64,000 nt of DNA from Sophora flavescens (lineage: Eukaryota; Streptophyta; Magnoliopsida; Fabales; Fabaceae), in the NCBI GenBank assembly GCA_030762895.1, contig JAUPTC010000222.1:1-64000 (forward strand), given 5' to 3'. Made by a program: the position numbers and the translations under genes. Position 1 is the first letter of the stretch, and each line of letters opens with the position of its first letter. The notes below the pieces were generated by a model. It saw only the letters and a list, made by a program, of their open reading frames with translations, made no database searches and was not told the DNA's origin. Below are positions 1 to 10,625 of the stretch, one piece after another.

Positions 1-1092
1 CAAAAGAAAAAATTATTTTCCTTGTTTCATTATTCTCAAAGATTTTTCTTTTTCATTTCCTCTTTGCTCTTTGTTTTCGATAAGTCTTTGTGATTTTGTT
101 ACTTGAATTTTGGAATTTTGTGTGTTTTGTGTTTGACTTTCTAAGGCCTAAAAGAGGACAATTGAGGAAAGGCAAGAGTGAAAAAAAATTACATCTTGTG
201 TGGAAAAGCCAATTGAGTGAAATATACATTGTGCACACTTGGTGAGTGGATTGGTTCTCATATATATATTTTGTTATTTTCTAACTTGTATTCTTTTGCT
301 GGTATGGGTGATTTGAAAATTCCGACTATGTGTGCAAGTAACATAGGAAAGAGGTTGAAGAGTGTATCCGGAAAATGCATGAGAGGCGGACAAGAAGATG
401 AGAGGAGAACGAAAAAAAGAGGTTGAGAAAAGAGGAGAATGAAAAGACAAATAGAAAGTTTTGAAGACTATGTGAAGAAGTTGGTGGAAGACTCCAACAA
501 GAAAGAGAATGAGTAAGAAAGAGAGAGAAAGAAAAACAAGAGAATGAGGAAAAAGAAATAGGAGAGGAAAAGAAGAGTGATGAATCAAAAAAGAGATGAA
601 AAGAAGAGTGATGAGCAAGAGGGAAAAAGTGAAAAAAAGTGAGCAAAAAGAGAGTTCTCATAAACAAAGAAATGAGGAGGGAAAATAGGGCTTGATTTCA
701 AGACAGCTCTAATGCCTAATTTATTGCAAGGGCTTTCTGTTTAATTGCCAATGCTTCTAATGATCTCTTTTTGCCTAGTCGTGTTAAAACCTTTTACAGA
801 ATTTGTAGGATTCTCATCCCAAAGGAAGTACCCCATAGTTTTGATACTTGCATGGATTCCAAAAGGCTCATCAGAAGCACCTACTCAAGGCTTTTACCTC
901 CTATTGAAATATATTTTGAACTTAAGTTTGATACAAACCGATGTAATTCAAGAGCTCATCCCAAGGAGGTACCCCATGGCTTGGGAACTCTGTAATGTTA
1001 CCCAAAGTACGGATATCTAAACACAAGATTTGATAACAAGCTTGGATTGAAGTCAAGTAAATTCGTGACGAATTTCTTAAAGAAGGAGGGTA
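1..1092 (+). mobile_element. Partial internal region of 1.95-kb non-autonomous Ty3/gypsy element (copy 0)
   Basis: This stretch aligns by eye with 10733-11826, so the window opens about 100 nt inside a leader, after the LTR and primer site. It holds T- and A-rich leader (1-300), a Lys/Glu/Arg-rich former coding stretch (about 300-680), and a short pol remnant (about 720-1078) containing the degenerate FIPKEVPH-type motif. It ends in the polypurine tract at 1079-1092 (AAAGAAGGAGGGTA), directly before LTR1. No continuous reading frame survives, and single-base gaps relative to the 10626-11826 copy are frequent. Confidence 0.8.
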
Positions 1093-1823
1093 TGATATGA
1101 GCCGGGGGGCAACTCAACTTTCCAACAATAATGATATGAGCTCAATGAAGACCATGGATCAAGGAATCAAGGACTTGGTGGGGCCATGACAAGAGTTAGA
1201 CACAAGAAAGCCCAACAAGCTCTTAATTACATGGTGGCTATTTTGATAGAAGCAAATTCCAAGAATGAGACTAAATGGAATGGAGTTCAAATCGATGACC
1301 TATCTCATTCAACTAGAAGACCCATGATGGCTTGGAAGCCCACTTCAAAAAGTAGTATTTTCTAGTTTATTTTAATCTTGTTAAAAGTGTAATAAATTTT
1401 GGACGGCACATGTTAATTATGCTTTGTGTGGACGGTGCACATGTTAATTATTGCTTTATGGGGAAGTAGCCTACTACATGACACTTTGTAAGCATATTCT
1501 ATGCACCCCATTTTCCCATATGTATGCATCTAGAAATACAATGAAAAAATTTGGATGTTGAATTTGGATTGAATCCATTTGTGGACTTTGTTCTCTTTGT
1601 CTCTTGGTTGAGCAAACCTTGTTCTATCAAGAATCCAAGATTTTCGTATGAATCCTCACTTGGCTTATCAAACCCCTTGGGTTTGTGGCGCCTATCTCCA
1701 TTCCTTTTCTTCTTCCATTTGTTGTTTTCTAAAAATTAAACACAATTCGAAATCGTTAATATACATGGATTAATTCAACCTAAGATCACCAAATGGCAAA
1801 CTTATTCATTTGGTTGTTCATCA
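1093..1823 (+). repeat. LTR1 of the 1.95-kb element cluster
   Basis: It starts TGATATGAGCC right after a polypurine tract and ends TTCATCA directly before a primer-binding site (1824-1835, TGGTATCAAAGC). At 731 bp it is shorter than LTR2 and LTR3 (752 bp each) and carries many single-base gaps. It contains the 30-bp-period direct repeat around CGGTGCACATGTTAATTAT seen in the other two. Confidence 0.85.
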
Positions 1824-2643
1824 TGGTATCAAAGCTTAGGGCTTTGCTGAATTTTGAGTTTATGTTTTTCATTTTCTTCTTTTTGTTCTTCATCTTCTAC
1901 CTTTCTTCTTTTTCTTCCCAAGAAATCCAAAAGAAAAAATTATTTTCTCTTGTTTCATTATTCTCAAAGATTTTTCTTTCTAGCCTTTCCTTTTGTTTCC
2001 TTTGTTTTTGATAAGTTTTGTAATTTTGCTACTTGAATTTTCAATTTTTGTGTGTTTTGTGTTTGACTCTTCTAAGGCCTAAAAGAGGACAATTGAGTGG
2101 AAAAAGGCAAGAGTGAAAAAAATTACATCTTGTGTGGAAAAGCCAATTGAGTGAAATATACATTGTGCACACTTGGTGAGTGGATTGGTTCTTGGTATAT
2201 ATTTTGTTATTTTCTAACTTGTATTCTTTGCTATGTTACATTTGAAAACCCCTACTATGTGCAAGAACATAGGAAAGAGGTTGAAGAGTGTATCCGGAAA
2301 TGCATGAGAGGGCGGATGAAGATGAGAGAGAACGAAAAAAGAGGTTGAAAAGAGGAAAGAATGAAAAGACAAATAGAAAGTTTTGAAGACCATATGAAGA
2401 AGGAAGAAGGACCCAACAAGAAAGAGAATGAGAAGAAAGAGAGAGAAAGAAAACAAGAGAATGAGGGAAGAAATAGAGAGTGAAAAAGAAGAGTGATGAC
2501 AAAAAAGAGGGAAAAGAAGAGTGATGAGCAAGAGGGAAAAAGTGGAAAAAATGAGCAAAAAGAGAGTTCTTGGCAACAAACAGTAGGGAAAATGAGGCTG
2601 ATTTCACAAGACAAAACCCTAATGCTTCCAATTTATTGCAAGG
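1824..2643 (+). mobile_element. Internal region of 1.95-kb element (copy 1, left half), interrupted by nested insertion
   Basis: It begins with the primer site (1824-1835). A pyrimidine-rich leader follows, then a degraded Lys/Glu/Arg-rich stretch (about 2234-2600) matching the small ORF at 11044-11202. The sequence stops at 2643 inside the string TTATTGCAAGG, where the minus-strand element inserted, and resumes at 9511. Relative to the 10626-11826 copy it has many indels and no intact frame. Confidence 0.8.
2639..2643. repeat. Left target-site duplication (CAAGG) of nested element
   Basis: CAAGG at 2639-2643 is repeated at 9511-9515. The unoccupied equivalent at about 11461-11474 reads TTGCAAGGGCTTTT with one CAAGG, so the duplication arose on insertion. 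Five bases is the usual size for Ty3/gypsy integrase. Confidence 0.85.
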
Positions 2644-3512
2644 TGACAAAACAAGATGGGGTTGTCTTTGTTATGGATTCATTTGATTGAAACTGATAGT
2701 GTTGTGAAATTTTCAAATTAAACTCAAAAATGAGATGATTCCAAATTGCAACAAAACAAGAATTGAAGAATAAAAGAAGAAAATGGAAAGAGGAGAAGAT
2801 GGTATACCCACAAACAATAAGGATTTGCTGATAGTCCGAATAATCTACCACAGAATATGGAATTCTTGATATGATAGAAACCTTGGTTCAACCAAGAACT
2901 TAGGAGAACAATGCTCACCAACAATGGAAAATTCCAAATCACATCAAAAGTTCCATTTCCAAGGTGTTTCATGCTTAACAGTGGCTAGTCGAATCTTGAG
3001 CATCAGTAATAGAAACGAAAATAGATTGATTGAGCCTATTCATGACACTAATTACCCACTTATTAAGACAACCTTTTGACGGCTAAAGTATAGGTACAGC
3101 CACCAACAAAAAAAACACAAAAGATCATAACTGTGGAATAACTCTTATCACATTAAATGTAACTCCACAATTTACAACTATCTTAAATAAAAACACCACC
3201 TGTGAGGAACATGCATGTGGTCCCACTTGCATGATTCTCCACTTATTCAACTGAATTTGAACATAAAATTGGGGCCTGCTACATGCGGCCCACTTGTTTC
3301 TTCTTCATACACCCTTTTCATTTGGGCCTTCCTCTTGATGATCACATTAATCCATTTAGCTTCATCATTTGACTGCCTTGCTTCCATTAGAGTCCAATCA
3401 TTTGACTTAGGGCTTGTTGGGCCCTCTTTAGCTCTTGCTCTTGTCATTGGGCCTCTAGGCCTTTGAATGGCCTCTTGGTCCAAATTGGGCTTCATTGGTA
3501 TTGCCCGCATCA
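2644..3512 (-). repeat. 3' LTR of nested element (left end)
   Basis: It is 869 bp and homologous to the 988-bp LTR at 8523-9510, but with many small gaps. Its sense start TGATGCGGGC follows the polypurine tract. Its outer end in sense reads TTGTCA against the target duplication, three bases shorter than the other LTR (TTGTCATCA); either the true end is TTGTCA or one TCA was lost. An LTR-encoded frame (3513-3247) keeps GPMTRARAK. Confidence 0.88.
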
Positions 3513-3524
3513 TCCTCCCTTCTT
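3513..3524 (-). promoter_or_regulatory. Polypurine tract of nested element
   Basis: In sense it reads AAGAAGGGAGGA, immediately before the LTR start TGATGCGG. It is the plus-strand DNA primer site for reverse transcription, by position and composition. Confidence 0.8.
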
Positions 3525-4660
3525 AGTGAATCTGTCCTCGGTTCAGAGTCGTCATCACCCACATGAAAAAGAGACAAATCAGCCACATTAAAAGTTGCAC
3601 TAATACCCCATGTTCACTAGGAAGGTCCAACTTGTAAGCATTGTCATTGATCTTGGCTACAACTTGAAATGGCGCCCATCTCCCATTGGCTGAAGTTTTG
3701 ATTTCCTTTTGGGAAGAAACCTTTCTTTCCTCATATGCACCCATACCCAATCTCCGGTTCAAAACGACTTTCTTCCTTCCCTTTGTTGGCTTGTCTTGCA
3801 TAGCTCTCGCCTCTTTTCAATTTGGGCCTTAACTTGCTCATGGACTTCTTCACATATTCTGCCTTGGACCTACCATCTTTATGCTTCAAAATGAAAGAAT
3901 TAGGCAGTAGGCAATAAATCAAGAGGGAGTTGAAAGGATTAAAACCATAAACAACCTCAAAAGGGAAAAATTGAGGGAGCTATGAATAGCCCTATTGTAT
4001 GCAAACCCACATGAGGCAAACACCCTCCCAATACTTAATATTCTTTTTTAATCACAGCCCTTAAAAAGGGAAGAAAGAGTCCTATTCACAACTTCAGTTT
4101 GTCCATCCGTTTGAGGATGGGAAGTAGTGGAGAAAAGAAGCTTTGTTCCAAGCTTTCCCACAAAGTTCCTCCAAAAGTGGCTTAGGAACTTGGTGTCCCT
4201 ATCACTAATAATGTCTTGGGGAGACCATGAAGTCTCACCACTTTAAAGAATAAATCCGCCACATACATGACACATCATGATCTTTTTGCATGGTTAAAAT
4301 GTGCCATTTTTGAAAATCTATCTACCACAACAAAAGATTGAATCTTTTCCACTTTTTGTCCTAGGCAACCCAACAAACAAAGTCCATTGATAAATCAATC
4401 CAAGGAAAACCAGGAAAAGGCAAGGAGTGTAAAGTCCATGAGGCATAACTTGATTTTGACTTTTTTTTGCACAATGCATTTTTCATAATTTTTGCACATC
4501 ATATTTCATATGAGGCCAATAAAAATGTTCATGCAACATGTCCAAAGTCTTTTGAACTTCAAAATGCCCCATTAGTCCCCCCTCTTCATGTGCCTCTTCA
4601 CAAGTAAGTCCCTAATGGAGCTTTTAGGCACCTCACCTCTTTTTTTTGAATAAAAAACCT
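3525..4660 (-). pseudogene. Integrase remnant of nested element
   Basis: Integrase joins retrotransposon cDNA to host DNA. Read on the minus strand, the N-terminal zinc-finger region (about 4610-4450) shows RHMKRGGLMGHF, then HFYWPHMKYDV and a final Cys region. The core shows a VDRFSKMAHF-like segment (about 4340-4300), SDRDTKFLSHF (about 4210-4170) and HPQTDGQTEVVNRTL (about 4120-4075). These hold the three acidic positions of the D,D-35-E triad. The C-terminal part (3801-3523) shows RWAPFQVVAKINDNAYKLDL. Several frameshifts and stops lie between these blocks, for example near 4270, so no single frame spans it. Identification as Ty3/gypsy integrase is firm; exact ends are approximate. Confidence 0.85.
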
Positions 4661-6110
4661 TGGTGCCTAAAAAATCCATTTTGGGCTGAATGCACACAAT
4701 TTGCAAAGATTTGTGAGAAAAGTCATCATCATGTCTCATACAATTCCTAACACATTCAAGTCCAAACAACTTTGTTTCAAGAGTGGAAAGTAAAGCATGT
4801 CTCCTTGAAAGTGCATCCGCCACAACATTGGCCTTACCCCTTTTATGTTTTACAACATAAGGAAATTGTTCAAGAAATTCAACCCATTTAGCATGTCTCT
4901 TATTCAATTTTCCTTGACCCTTCAAATATTTCAAAGATTCATGGTCACTATGAATTACAAATTCCTTAGGCAAAAAGATAGTGTTGCCAAGTTTGCAAAG
5001 CTCTCACTAAGGCATACAACTCCTTATCATAGGTGGATAACTAAGTGCAGCTCCATAACTTCTCACTAAAAATAAGCAATTGGGTGCCCCTCTTGCATCA
5101 AAACAGCCCCAACACCAACATTAGAAGCATCACATTCAATTTCAAAAGATTTTACAAAATTAGGCAAAGCAAGAATTGGTGCATGGGTGAGCTTTTTCTT
5201 AAGTTCCTTAAAAGCTTGTTCTTGTTTTTCCCCCCATTTAAACCCAACATTCTTTTGACAATTTCATTAAGAGGTGCAGCCAATGTGCTAAAATCTTTAA
5301 CAAACCTCCTATAGAAACTAGCCAAACCATGAAAGCTCCTCACATCACTCACATTTTGGGGGTTGGCCAATCTTGAATGGCCTTAATCTTTTCTTGATCC
5401 ACATGGTCCCCTTTAGCATTAATCACAAACCAAGGAAAATCACATGATCCACACAAAAAGTACATTTTTCCAAGTTTGCATACAACTCTTTCTTTTCTTA
5501 ATACAAGCAAAACAGCCCTTAAATGTTCATGGTGCTCATCTAAGTTTTTGCTATATATTAAGATATCATCAAAATATACCACCAATTTTCCCAAAAATTC
5601 TCTTAAGACATGGTTCATAAGCCTCATAAAAGTGCTTGGTGCATTTGTTAAACCAAAAGGCATTACCAACCATTCATACAAACCAAATTTGGTTTTTGAA
5701 GCGGTTTTCCATTCATCCCCTTCCCTTATCCTAATTTGATGGTACCCACTTTTCAAATCAATTTTAGAAAAAATGCAAGCACCAAACAATTCATCAAGTA
5801 AATCATCAAGTCTAGGGATAGGATGTCTATACTTAATGGTGATGTTGTTCACGGCCCTACAATTCGTGCACATCCTCCAAGTGCCATCCTTTTTGGGCAC
5901 CAAAATGACCGGATACCGCACATGGACTTAAGCTTTCTTGCACCCATCCTCTTTGCAACAAGTCCTCCACTTGTTTTTGGATTTCTTTGGTCTCTTGAGG
6001 ATTGCTCCTATAGGCTGGCCTATTGGGCAATGATGCACCCGGAATAAGGTCAATATGGTGCTCAATTCCCCTCAAAGGTGGAAGGCCATGTGGCACTTCC
6101 TTAGGGAAGA
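4660..6110 (-). pseudogene. Reverse transcriptase and RNase H remnant of nested element
   Basis: RT copies element RNA to DNA and RNase H removes the RNA strand. The RT N-terminus (6096-5857) has LPPLRGIEHHIDLIPGAS. The palm (5921-5349) has ILVPKKDGTWRMC, FSKIDLKSGYHQIRI, MPFGLTNAPSTFMRLMN and the catalytic YFDDILIYS. The thumb (5370-5152) has FHGLASFYRRFVKDFS. RNase H shows ECDASNVGVGAVLMQEG (about 5145-5090), a KELYALVRALQTW segment (about 5020-4980), HSDHESLKYLKGQ and NVVADALSRR (4973-4800), so its four acidic positions are visible. At least four frame changes break it, near 5900, 5360, 5150-5080 and 4980. RT and RNase H motifs are otherwise canonical. Confidence 0.92.
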
Positions 6111-6119
6111 TATCCTCAA

Positions 6120-6836
6120 ATTCCTGAAAAGATTTTTCACACCACTAGACAAAGAATGATCATTAGAAATGTTAGTATTTAAACAAAATTCCCTACACAA
6201 AAGCATGTATAGGGGCTGCCTTGAAACCAATGCACTTTTCACCTCACTTTTTGTGGCAAGACAACTCTCTTTTCTCTCTTTTTCATCTTGGTTTTTCTCT
6301 CTTTTTGTCATGATTTTTTTTTTGATTTTTCATCACTTTTTTCTCTTGTTCACTCTCTTTTTCTTTTCTCTCTTGCTCTCTTTTTCTCTCATTTTCTTTT
6401 GATCCTCACTAACTTGTTTTGGAGATAAAGGAGAGAGTACAACCTTTCGCTCCTTGTCCATGAAAGTGAACTTGTTTGAAAATCCATCATGAATGGTCTT
6501 CTTGTCATATTGCCAAGGCCTTCCCAACAACATATGGCTTGCCTCCATAGGCACTACATCACAAAGAACATTGTCCTCATACTTCCCAATGGAGAATGGA
6601 ACCTCCACTTGTTTGTTCACCACCATCTCCCCAACCTCACTCAACCATTGAAGTCTATATGGTGTTGGATGGGTTTTAGTGCTAAGGTTTAATTTAGACA
6701 CCAACCTAGAACTTACTACATTTGCACAACTACCTCCATCAATTATTAGAGAACAAACTTTACCTTGAATTAGGCATCTAGAGTGGAAAATGTTCTCCCT
6801 TTGGCTAGCTTCATGTTCCTTCACTTGACTTCCCAA
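6120..6836 (-). pseudogene. Aspartic protease and Lys/Glu-rich tail remnant of nested element
   Basis: The retropepsin that would cleave Gag-Pol. The frame 6836-6333 has CSLIIDGGSCANVVS, where the active-site triplet is D-G-G instead of the usual D-S/T-G, and LLGRPWQYD near its end. A Lys/Glu/Arg-rich tail follows (about 6400-6240), ending in KESCLATKSE (frame 6311-6072), then SLSSGVKNLFRNLRIS leading to RT. A frameshift separates it from gag at about 6830, and others lie at 6330 and about 6130. The array units keep the same protease with the same D-G-G. Confidence 0.88.
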
Positions 6837-7906
6837 AGCCTCCTCACCATAAGTAAGTCACCATCCGGCATGAACACTTCTTCTTCACTTTCCTCTCCAC
6901 TTGAAGCTTCGGATTGAGACATCACTTCACCATTCATGGACACCATAGTTCTCTTGGTTGGACATTGAGAGGCTATGTGGCCACGACCAAGACACTTGAA
7001 ACACTTGACATCTCGGCTCCTTGTGGTTGGCTCCATGGGCTTCTTGCCTTGAGAGGTGCTCACGGCCTCCTTGCTTGGTGCACCCTCCTTCTTTTGCTTG
7101 TCCTTCCAATTTGAAGATGGGAATTTGGAAGATGATGAAGAGGAATATTTGGATTTCCTCCTCTTTAATTGTTGCTCCACCTTAATTGATTGTTGCACCA
7201 AATCTTCAAGCTCTACATAGTTTTGCAACTCCACCACATCTTGAATTTCTTGGTTCAAGCCATGCAAGAACCTTGCCATAGTTGCTTCACGGTCTTCTTC
7301 AAAATTTGACCTTAGTAAGGCCAACTCCATCTCCTTGAAGTACTCATCCACACTTTTAGAACCTTGGGTGAGTCTTTGTAATTTATTGTGAATGTCCCTT
7401 TGGTAGTGCTTTGGGACAAATCTCCTCCCTCATTACAATTTTCATGTCTTCCCAAGTTTCAATTGGCTCCTCTCCAATTCTCCTCCTCTCCTTTTGGAAT
7501 TGATCCCACCATACTAGTGCATACTCCTTGAACTCCAAGGCTGCCACCTTCACTTTCTTTCTTTCATTGTAAGTGTTACAATCAAAGACTTGCTCCATTT
7601 TAAGCTCCCACTCCAAATAAGCTTCAGGGTCATTCTTTCCAAAAAGGAAGGAACTTTGATTTTAACCCCTTCAATCCTCTCATCACGCCTTCCTCCCCTA
7701 TGGCCTCCTCTTCTAGGTCTTCCTCCTCTTGGCCTCCCTCTTTCTTCACTATCATTGCCACTTGAGTCATCCCGTTGAAGGTTGGCTAGTTGTCTATCAT
7801 AGTTGGCTTGCATTTGCTCCATTTGTCTTTGGAGTGCTTGAACTTGATTGGCCATTCTAGCATGTAGAGTGGTTGTCCTTGGTGACAATGGTGGACTATC
7901 ACCCAT
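6821..7906 (-). pseudogene. gag remnant of nested element
   Basis: Gag is the capsid/nucleocapsid protein that packages element RNA in cytoplasmic particles. The ATG at 7906-7904 begins MGDSPPLSPR. An Arg/Gly-rich segment follows (RGRPRGGRPRRGGHRGGRR), then the retrotransposon-gag core with EYALVWWDQFQKERRR (7616-7383), MDEYFKEMELALLRSNFEE (from 7351), a Ser/Lys-rich linker and the knuckle CFKCLGRGHIASQC (C-X2-C-X4-H-X4-C). Frameshifts near 7640 and 7420 break it into three frames. The codon that is TAA in all array copies is CAA (Gln) here, so this copy preserves the ancestral state at that site. Confidence 0.92.
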
Positions 7907-8509
7907 TTGAGTAGTAGAAAATGTAATTTGTCCTCACAACACTCCCTCTCTTTTCTCACAAAAGTGTATTTTTTTTGTTTACTCTTTTTGGCTTTTTCCA
8001 CACAAGATGTAATTTATCTCTCAAGCCTTTTTCCACTCTATGTTCTCCTTGGGTTCTTAGAGGAATCAAGTCAAAAACACAAAAATTTCCAAAACTCAAG
8101 TAACAAAAATCACAAAACTTATCAAACTAAAGGAAACAAAGAAAGAAAGGCTAGAAAGGAAAAGATTTGGAAATGAAAAAAAAAGGAAGAAGGGAAAAAA
8201 TTGTAAGAACACTAATTGATCAATTGGAAACTTCTTTTCTCTTCTCTTTTCTCAACACTTCAAGAACACTTTTTTTTTTGTAATATTCGAATTTTTTTTT
8301 TTTGCCCAGATTTTATTTTTTTTTTATTTTTTACTTTCAACAAGAGAAGAACACTTGTGTATGATCAAACAATAGCCACGAGAAATTTTCCCTTCCAAAA
8401 CTGAATCAAAGTAGTAATTTTTTTGTGGTTTTGGTTTTGAAAGAAACGAAGAAAAATGGGGAAGAAGAAGAACAAAGAAGAACACAACACAATTTCAATC
8501 AAAGCCTAA
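7907..8509 (-). other. 5' leader of nested element
   Basis: About 600 nt between primer site and gag ATG, with T/A homopolymers and no convincing gene. It is homologous to the array-unit leader (for example 13910-14517), including the A-rich block and the stretch equivalent to GAAGGGAAATTTCGTG. It probably holds packaging and dimerisation signals, but nothing specific is visible. Confidence 0.7.
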
Positions 8510-8522
8510 GCTTTGATACCCA
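8510..8522 (-). promoter_or_regulatory. Primer-binding site of nested element
   Basis: In sense it reads TGGGTATCAAAGC immediately after the LTR end. Plant initiator tRNA-Met sites are typically TGGTATCAGAGC, so this copy has one extra G and an A for G. It primes minus-strand DNA synthesis by position. Confidence 0.75.
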
Positions 8523-8742
8523 TGATGACAACCAAGATGGGGTTGCCTTGTTATGATCTATTTGATTGAAATCTTGTTAGGTGTTGTGCAATTTTCAAAT
8601 TAAAACTCAAAGTGAGATGATTCCAAATTGTAACCAAAACAAGAATTGAAGAATAAAAGAAGAAAATGGAAAGAGTAGAAGATGGGTGAAGGCGCCACAA
8701 ACAAATAAGGATTTGTTTGATAAGCCAAATGAAATCCGCCAC

Positions 8743-8762
8743 AAGAATGTTGGAATTCTTGA
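8743..8762. other. Short stem-loop in nested-element LTR
   Basis: CAAGAAT and ATTCTTG form a 7-bp stem around a 6-nt loop. It is positionally equivalent to the 8-bp stem-loop in the other LTR classes (10425-10443, 13698-13716). Confidence 0.6.
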
Positions 8763-8930
8763 TAAGGATAGAAACCTTGGTTCAACCAAGAACTTAGGAG
8801 AACAATGCTCACTAACAATGGAAAATTCCAAATCACATCAAAAGTTCCATTTCCAAGGTGTTTCATGCTTTACAAATAGTGTAGGCTGCCCAACTTTTGG
8901 CATCCAAGAAAAAAAAACGAAAATAGCATT

Positions 8931-9004
8931 TGATTAGCCTATTCATGACACTAATTACCCACATTTATTGATTAGCCTATTCATGACACTAATTACCCAC
9001 ATTA
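8931..9004. repeat. 38-bp tandem duplication within LTR
   Basis: TGATTAGCCTATTCATGACA and its continuation occur twice with a 38-bp period (starts at 8931 and 8969). The other LTR of this element (about 3030-3065) has one copy, so it arose after insertion or by slippage. Confidence 0.75.
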
Positions 9005-9080
9005 AGACAACCTTTTGAATGGCCACAAAAGTGTTATGGCAGCCACCAAGACAAAAAAAAAACATGTGCATAAAAGACTC

Positions 9081-9145
9081 ATAATTGTGGGGGGGGGGGG
9101 GGGTTACACTTTCTTATCACATTAAAATGTAACTCCCACAATTTA
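9081..9145. other. Foldback with G15 run in nested-element LTR
   Basis: ATAATTGTGGG...TTACA pairs with TGTAACTCCCACAATT (9128-9143). The G run (9089-9103) sits in one arm. It corresponds to the foldback at 16944-16992 in array LTRs. Confidence 0.6.
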
Positions 9146-9510
9146 CAACTTTATTCAAAATAGAAAAACAATTCCCCTAAATTCGTGTAGAACATGCATG
9201 TGGTCCTACTTGCATGATTCTCCACTTATTCAATTGAATTTGAACATAAAATTGGGCCTTGACTCACATATGTGCCCCACTTGTTTCTTCTTCATACACC
9301 CCCTTTTCATTTGGGCCATCCTCTTGGATGATCACATTAATCCATTTGGGCTCTTCATCATTTGACTCGGGCCTTGCTTCCATTAGGAGTCCAATCATTT
9401 GACTTAGGGCTTGTTGGGCCCTCTTAGCTCTTGCTCTTGTCATTGGGCCTCCTAGGCCTTGAATAGCCTCTTGGTCCAAATTGGGCTTCATTGGTATTGG
9501 GCTCGCATCA

Positions 9511-9515
9511 CAAGG
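9511..9515. repeat. Right target-site duplication (CAAGG) of nested element
   Basis: Matches 2639-2643 exactly. The following GCTTTTGTTTAATTGCC continues the interrupted 1.95-kb element. Confidence 0.85.
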
Positions 9516-9873
9516 GCTTTTGTTTAATTGCCAATACTTCTAATGATCTCTCTTTGCCTAGTCGTGTTAAAACTCTTTTACAGGAATTTGTAGATTTCAT
9601 CCCAAAGGAAGTACCCCATTGTTTTGAAACTTGCATGGATTCCAAAAGGCTCACTAAAGCACCTACTCATGCTTTACCTCCTATTGAAATATATTTTGAA
9701 CTTAAGTTTGATACAACCGATGTAATTGAAGAGTTCATCCCAAGGGAGGTACCCCATGGCTTGGGAACTTGCACGGTTACCCAAAAGTACGGATATCTAA
9801 ACACAAGATTTGATAACAAGCTTGGGATTGAAGTCATAAATTCGAGGACGAATTTTCTTAAAGAAGGAGGGTA
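9516..9873 (+). mobile_element. Internal region of 1.95-kb element (copy 1, right half)
   Basis: It resumes the element interrupted at 2643. It encodes a short pol remnant in one frame that continues into LTR2 (to 10114): LLQEFVDFIPKEVPH, a second related EEFIPREVPHGLGT, and NSRTNFLKEGG at the polypurine tract (9860-9873). It differs from 11469-11826 at only a few positions, in contrast to the degraded left half. Confidence 0.85.
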
Positions 9874-10625
9874 TGATATGAGCCGTGGGGGGGCAACTCA
9901 ACTTTCCAACAATAATGATATGAGCTCAATGAAGACCATGGATCAAGAATCAAATCAACGACTTGGTGGGCCCATGACAAGAGTTAGACACAAGAAAGCC
10001 CAACAAGCTCTTAATTACATGGTGGCTATTTTGATAGAAGCAAGCCCAAGAATGAGACCAAATGGAATGGAGCCCAAATTGATGACCTATCTCATTCAAC
10101 TAGAAGACCCATGATGGCTTGGAAGCCCACTTCTCTAAAGTAGTATTTTCTAGTTTATTTTAATTCAATAAAAGTGTAATAAATTTTGGCCCGGTGCACA
10201 TGTTAATTATGCTTGTGTGGACGGTGCACATGTTAATTATTGTTTTATGGGGAAGTAGTCACATTAAGATGACAATTTTGTAAGCATATTCTATGCACCC
10301 CATTTTCCTATATGTATGCATCTAGAACATGAATGAAAAAAAACTTGGATGTTGAATTTGGATTGAAATCCATTTGTGAGACTTTGTTCTCTTTGGTTCT
10401 TGGTTGAGCCAACCTTGTTCTTATCAAGAATCCAAGATTCTTGTGGCGAACCTCACTTGGCTTATCAAACCCCCTTGGGTTTGTGGCGCCATTCCATTCC
10501 TTCTCTTCTTCCATTTGTTGTTTTCTTCTTCTAAAAATTAAAACACAATTCGAAATTGGTTAATATACATGGATTAATTCAACCTAAGATCATCAAAAGG
10601 CAACCTATTCATTTGGTTGTCATCA
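9874..10625 (+). repeat. LTR2 of the 1.95-kb element cluster
   Basis: It is 752 bp, starts TGATATGAGCCG after a polypurine tract and ends TTGTCATCA before AG and the primer site (10628-10639). It contains the direct repeat CGGTGCACATGTTAATTAT at 10192-10210 and 10222-10240 and a stem-loop at 10425-10443. Its 3' portion (from about 10340) is clearly homologous to the 3' part of the array LTRs. It is nearly identical to LTR3. Confidence 0.92.
10192..10240. repeat. 30-bp-period direct repeat inside LTR2
   Basis: CGGTGCACATGTTAATTAT occurs at 10192-10210 and 10222-10240. The same pair is in LTR3 (12144-12192) and, with losses, in LTR1 (about 1405-1451). It could be a duplicated promoter element, but that is inference from position only. 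Confidence 0.7.

Larger units (their letters stand above)
2644..9510 (-). mobile_element. Nested Ty3/gypsy LTR retrotransposon with gag-pol remnants, 6.87 kb
   Basis: Read on the minus strand, the order is 5' LTR (9510-8523), primer site (8522-8510), leader (8509-7907), gag (7906-6821), protease (6836-6333), RT and RNase H (about 6110-4660), integrase (about 4660-3525), polypurine tract (3524-3513), 3' LTR (3512-2644). The domain order PR-RT-RH-INT defines Ty3/gypsy. It is flanked by a 5-bp target duplication and lies within a 1.95-kb element. Every gene is split by frameshifts, so this copy cannot make a working polyprotein. Its LTR ends, leader and Gag match the 3.6-kb array units, so it belongs to the probable autonomous partner family. 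No chromodomain was recognised after the integrase. Confidence 0.92.
8523..9510 (-). repeat. 5' LTR of nested element (right end)
   Basis: It is 988 bp. In sense it starts TGATGCGAGCCC (9510 leftwards) and ends TTGTCATCA (8523). It contains a 38-bp tandem duplication (about 8931-9004), a foldback at 9081-9145 that includes a 15-G run (9089-9103), and a second stem-loop at 8743-8762. The frame 9491-9264 has QGLGGPMTRARAKRAQQ. Confidence 0.9.

Noticed and set aside
53..667. Several minus-strand Ser/Phe-rich ORFs at the left end
   Set aside because: They are antisense to the purine-rich leader and charged-repeat region and have no family features.
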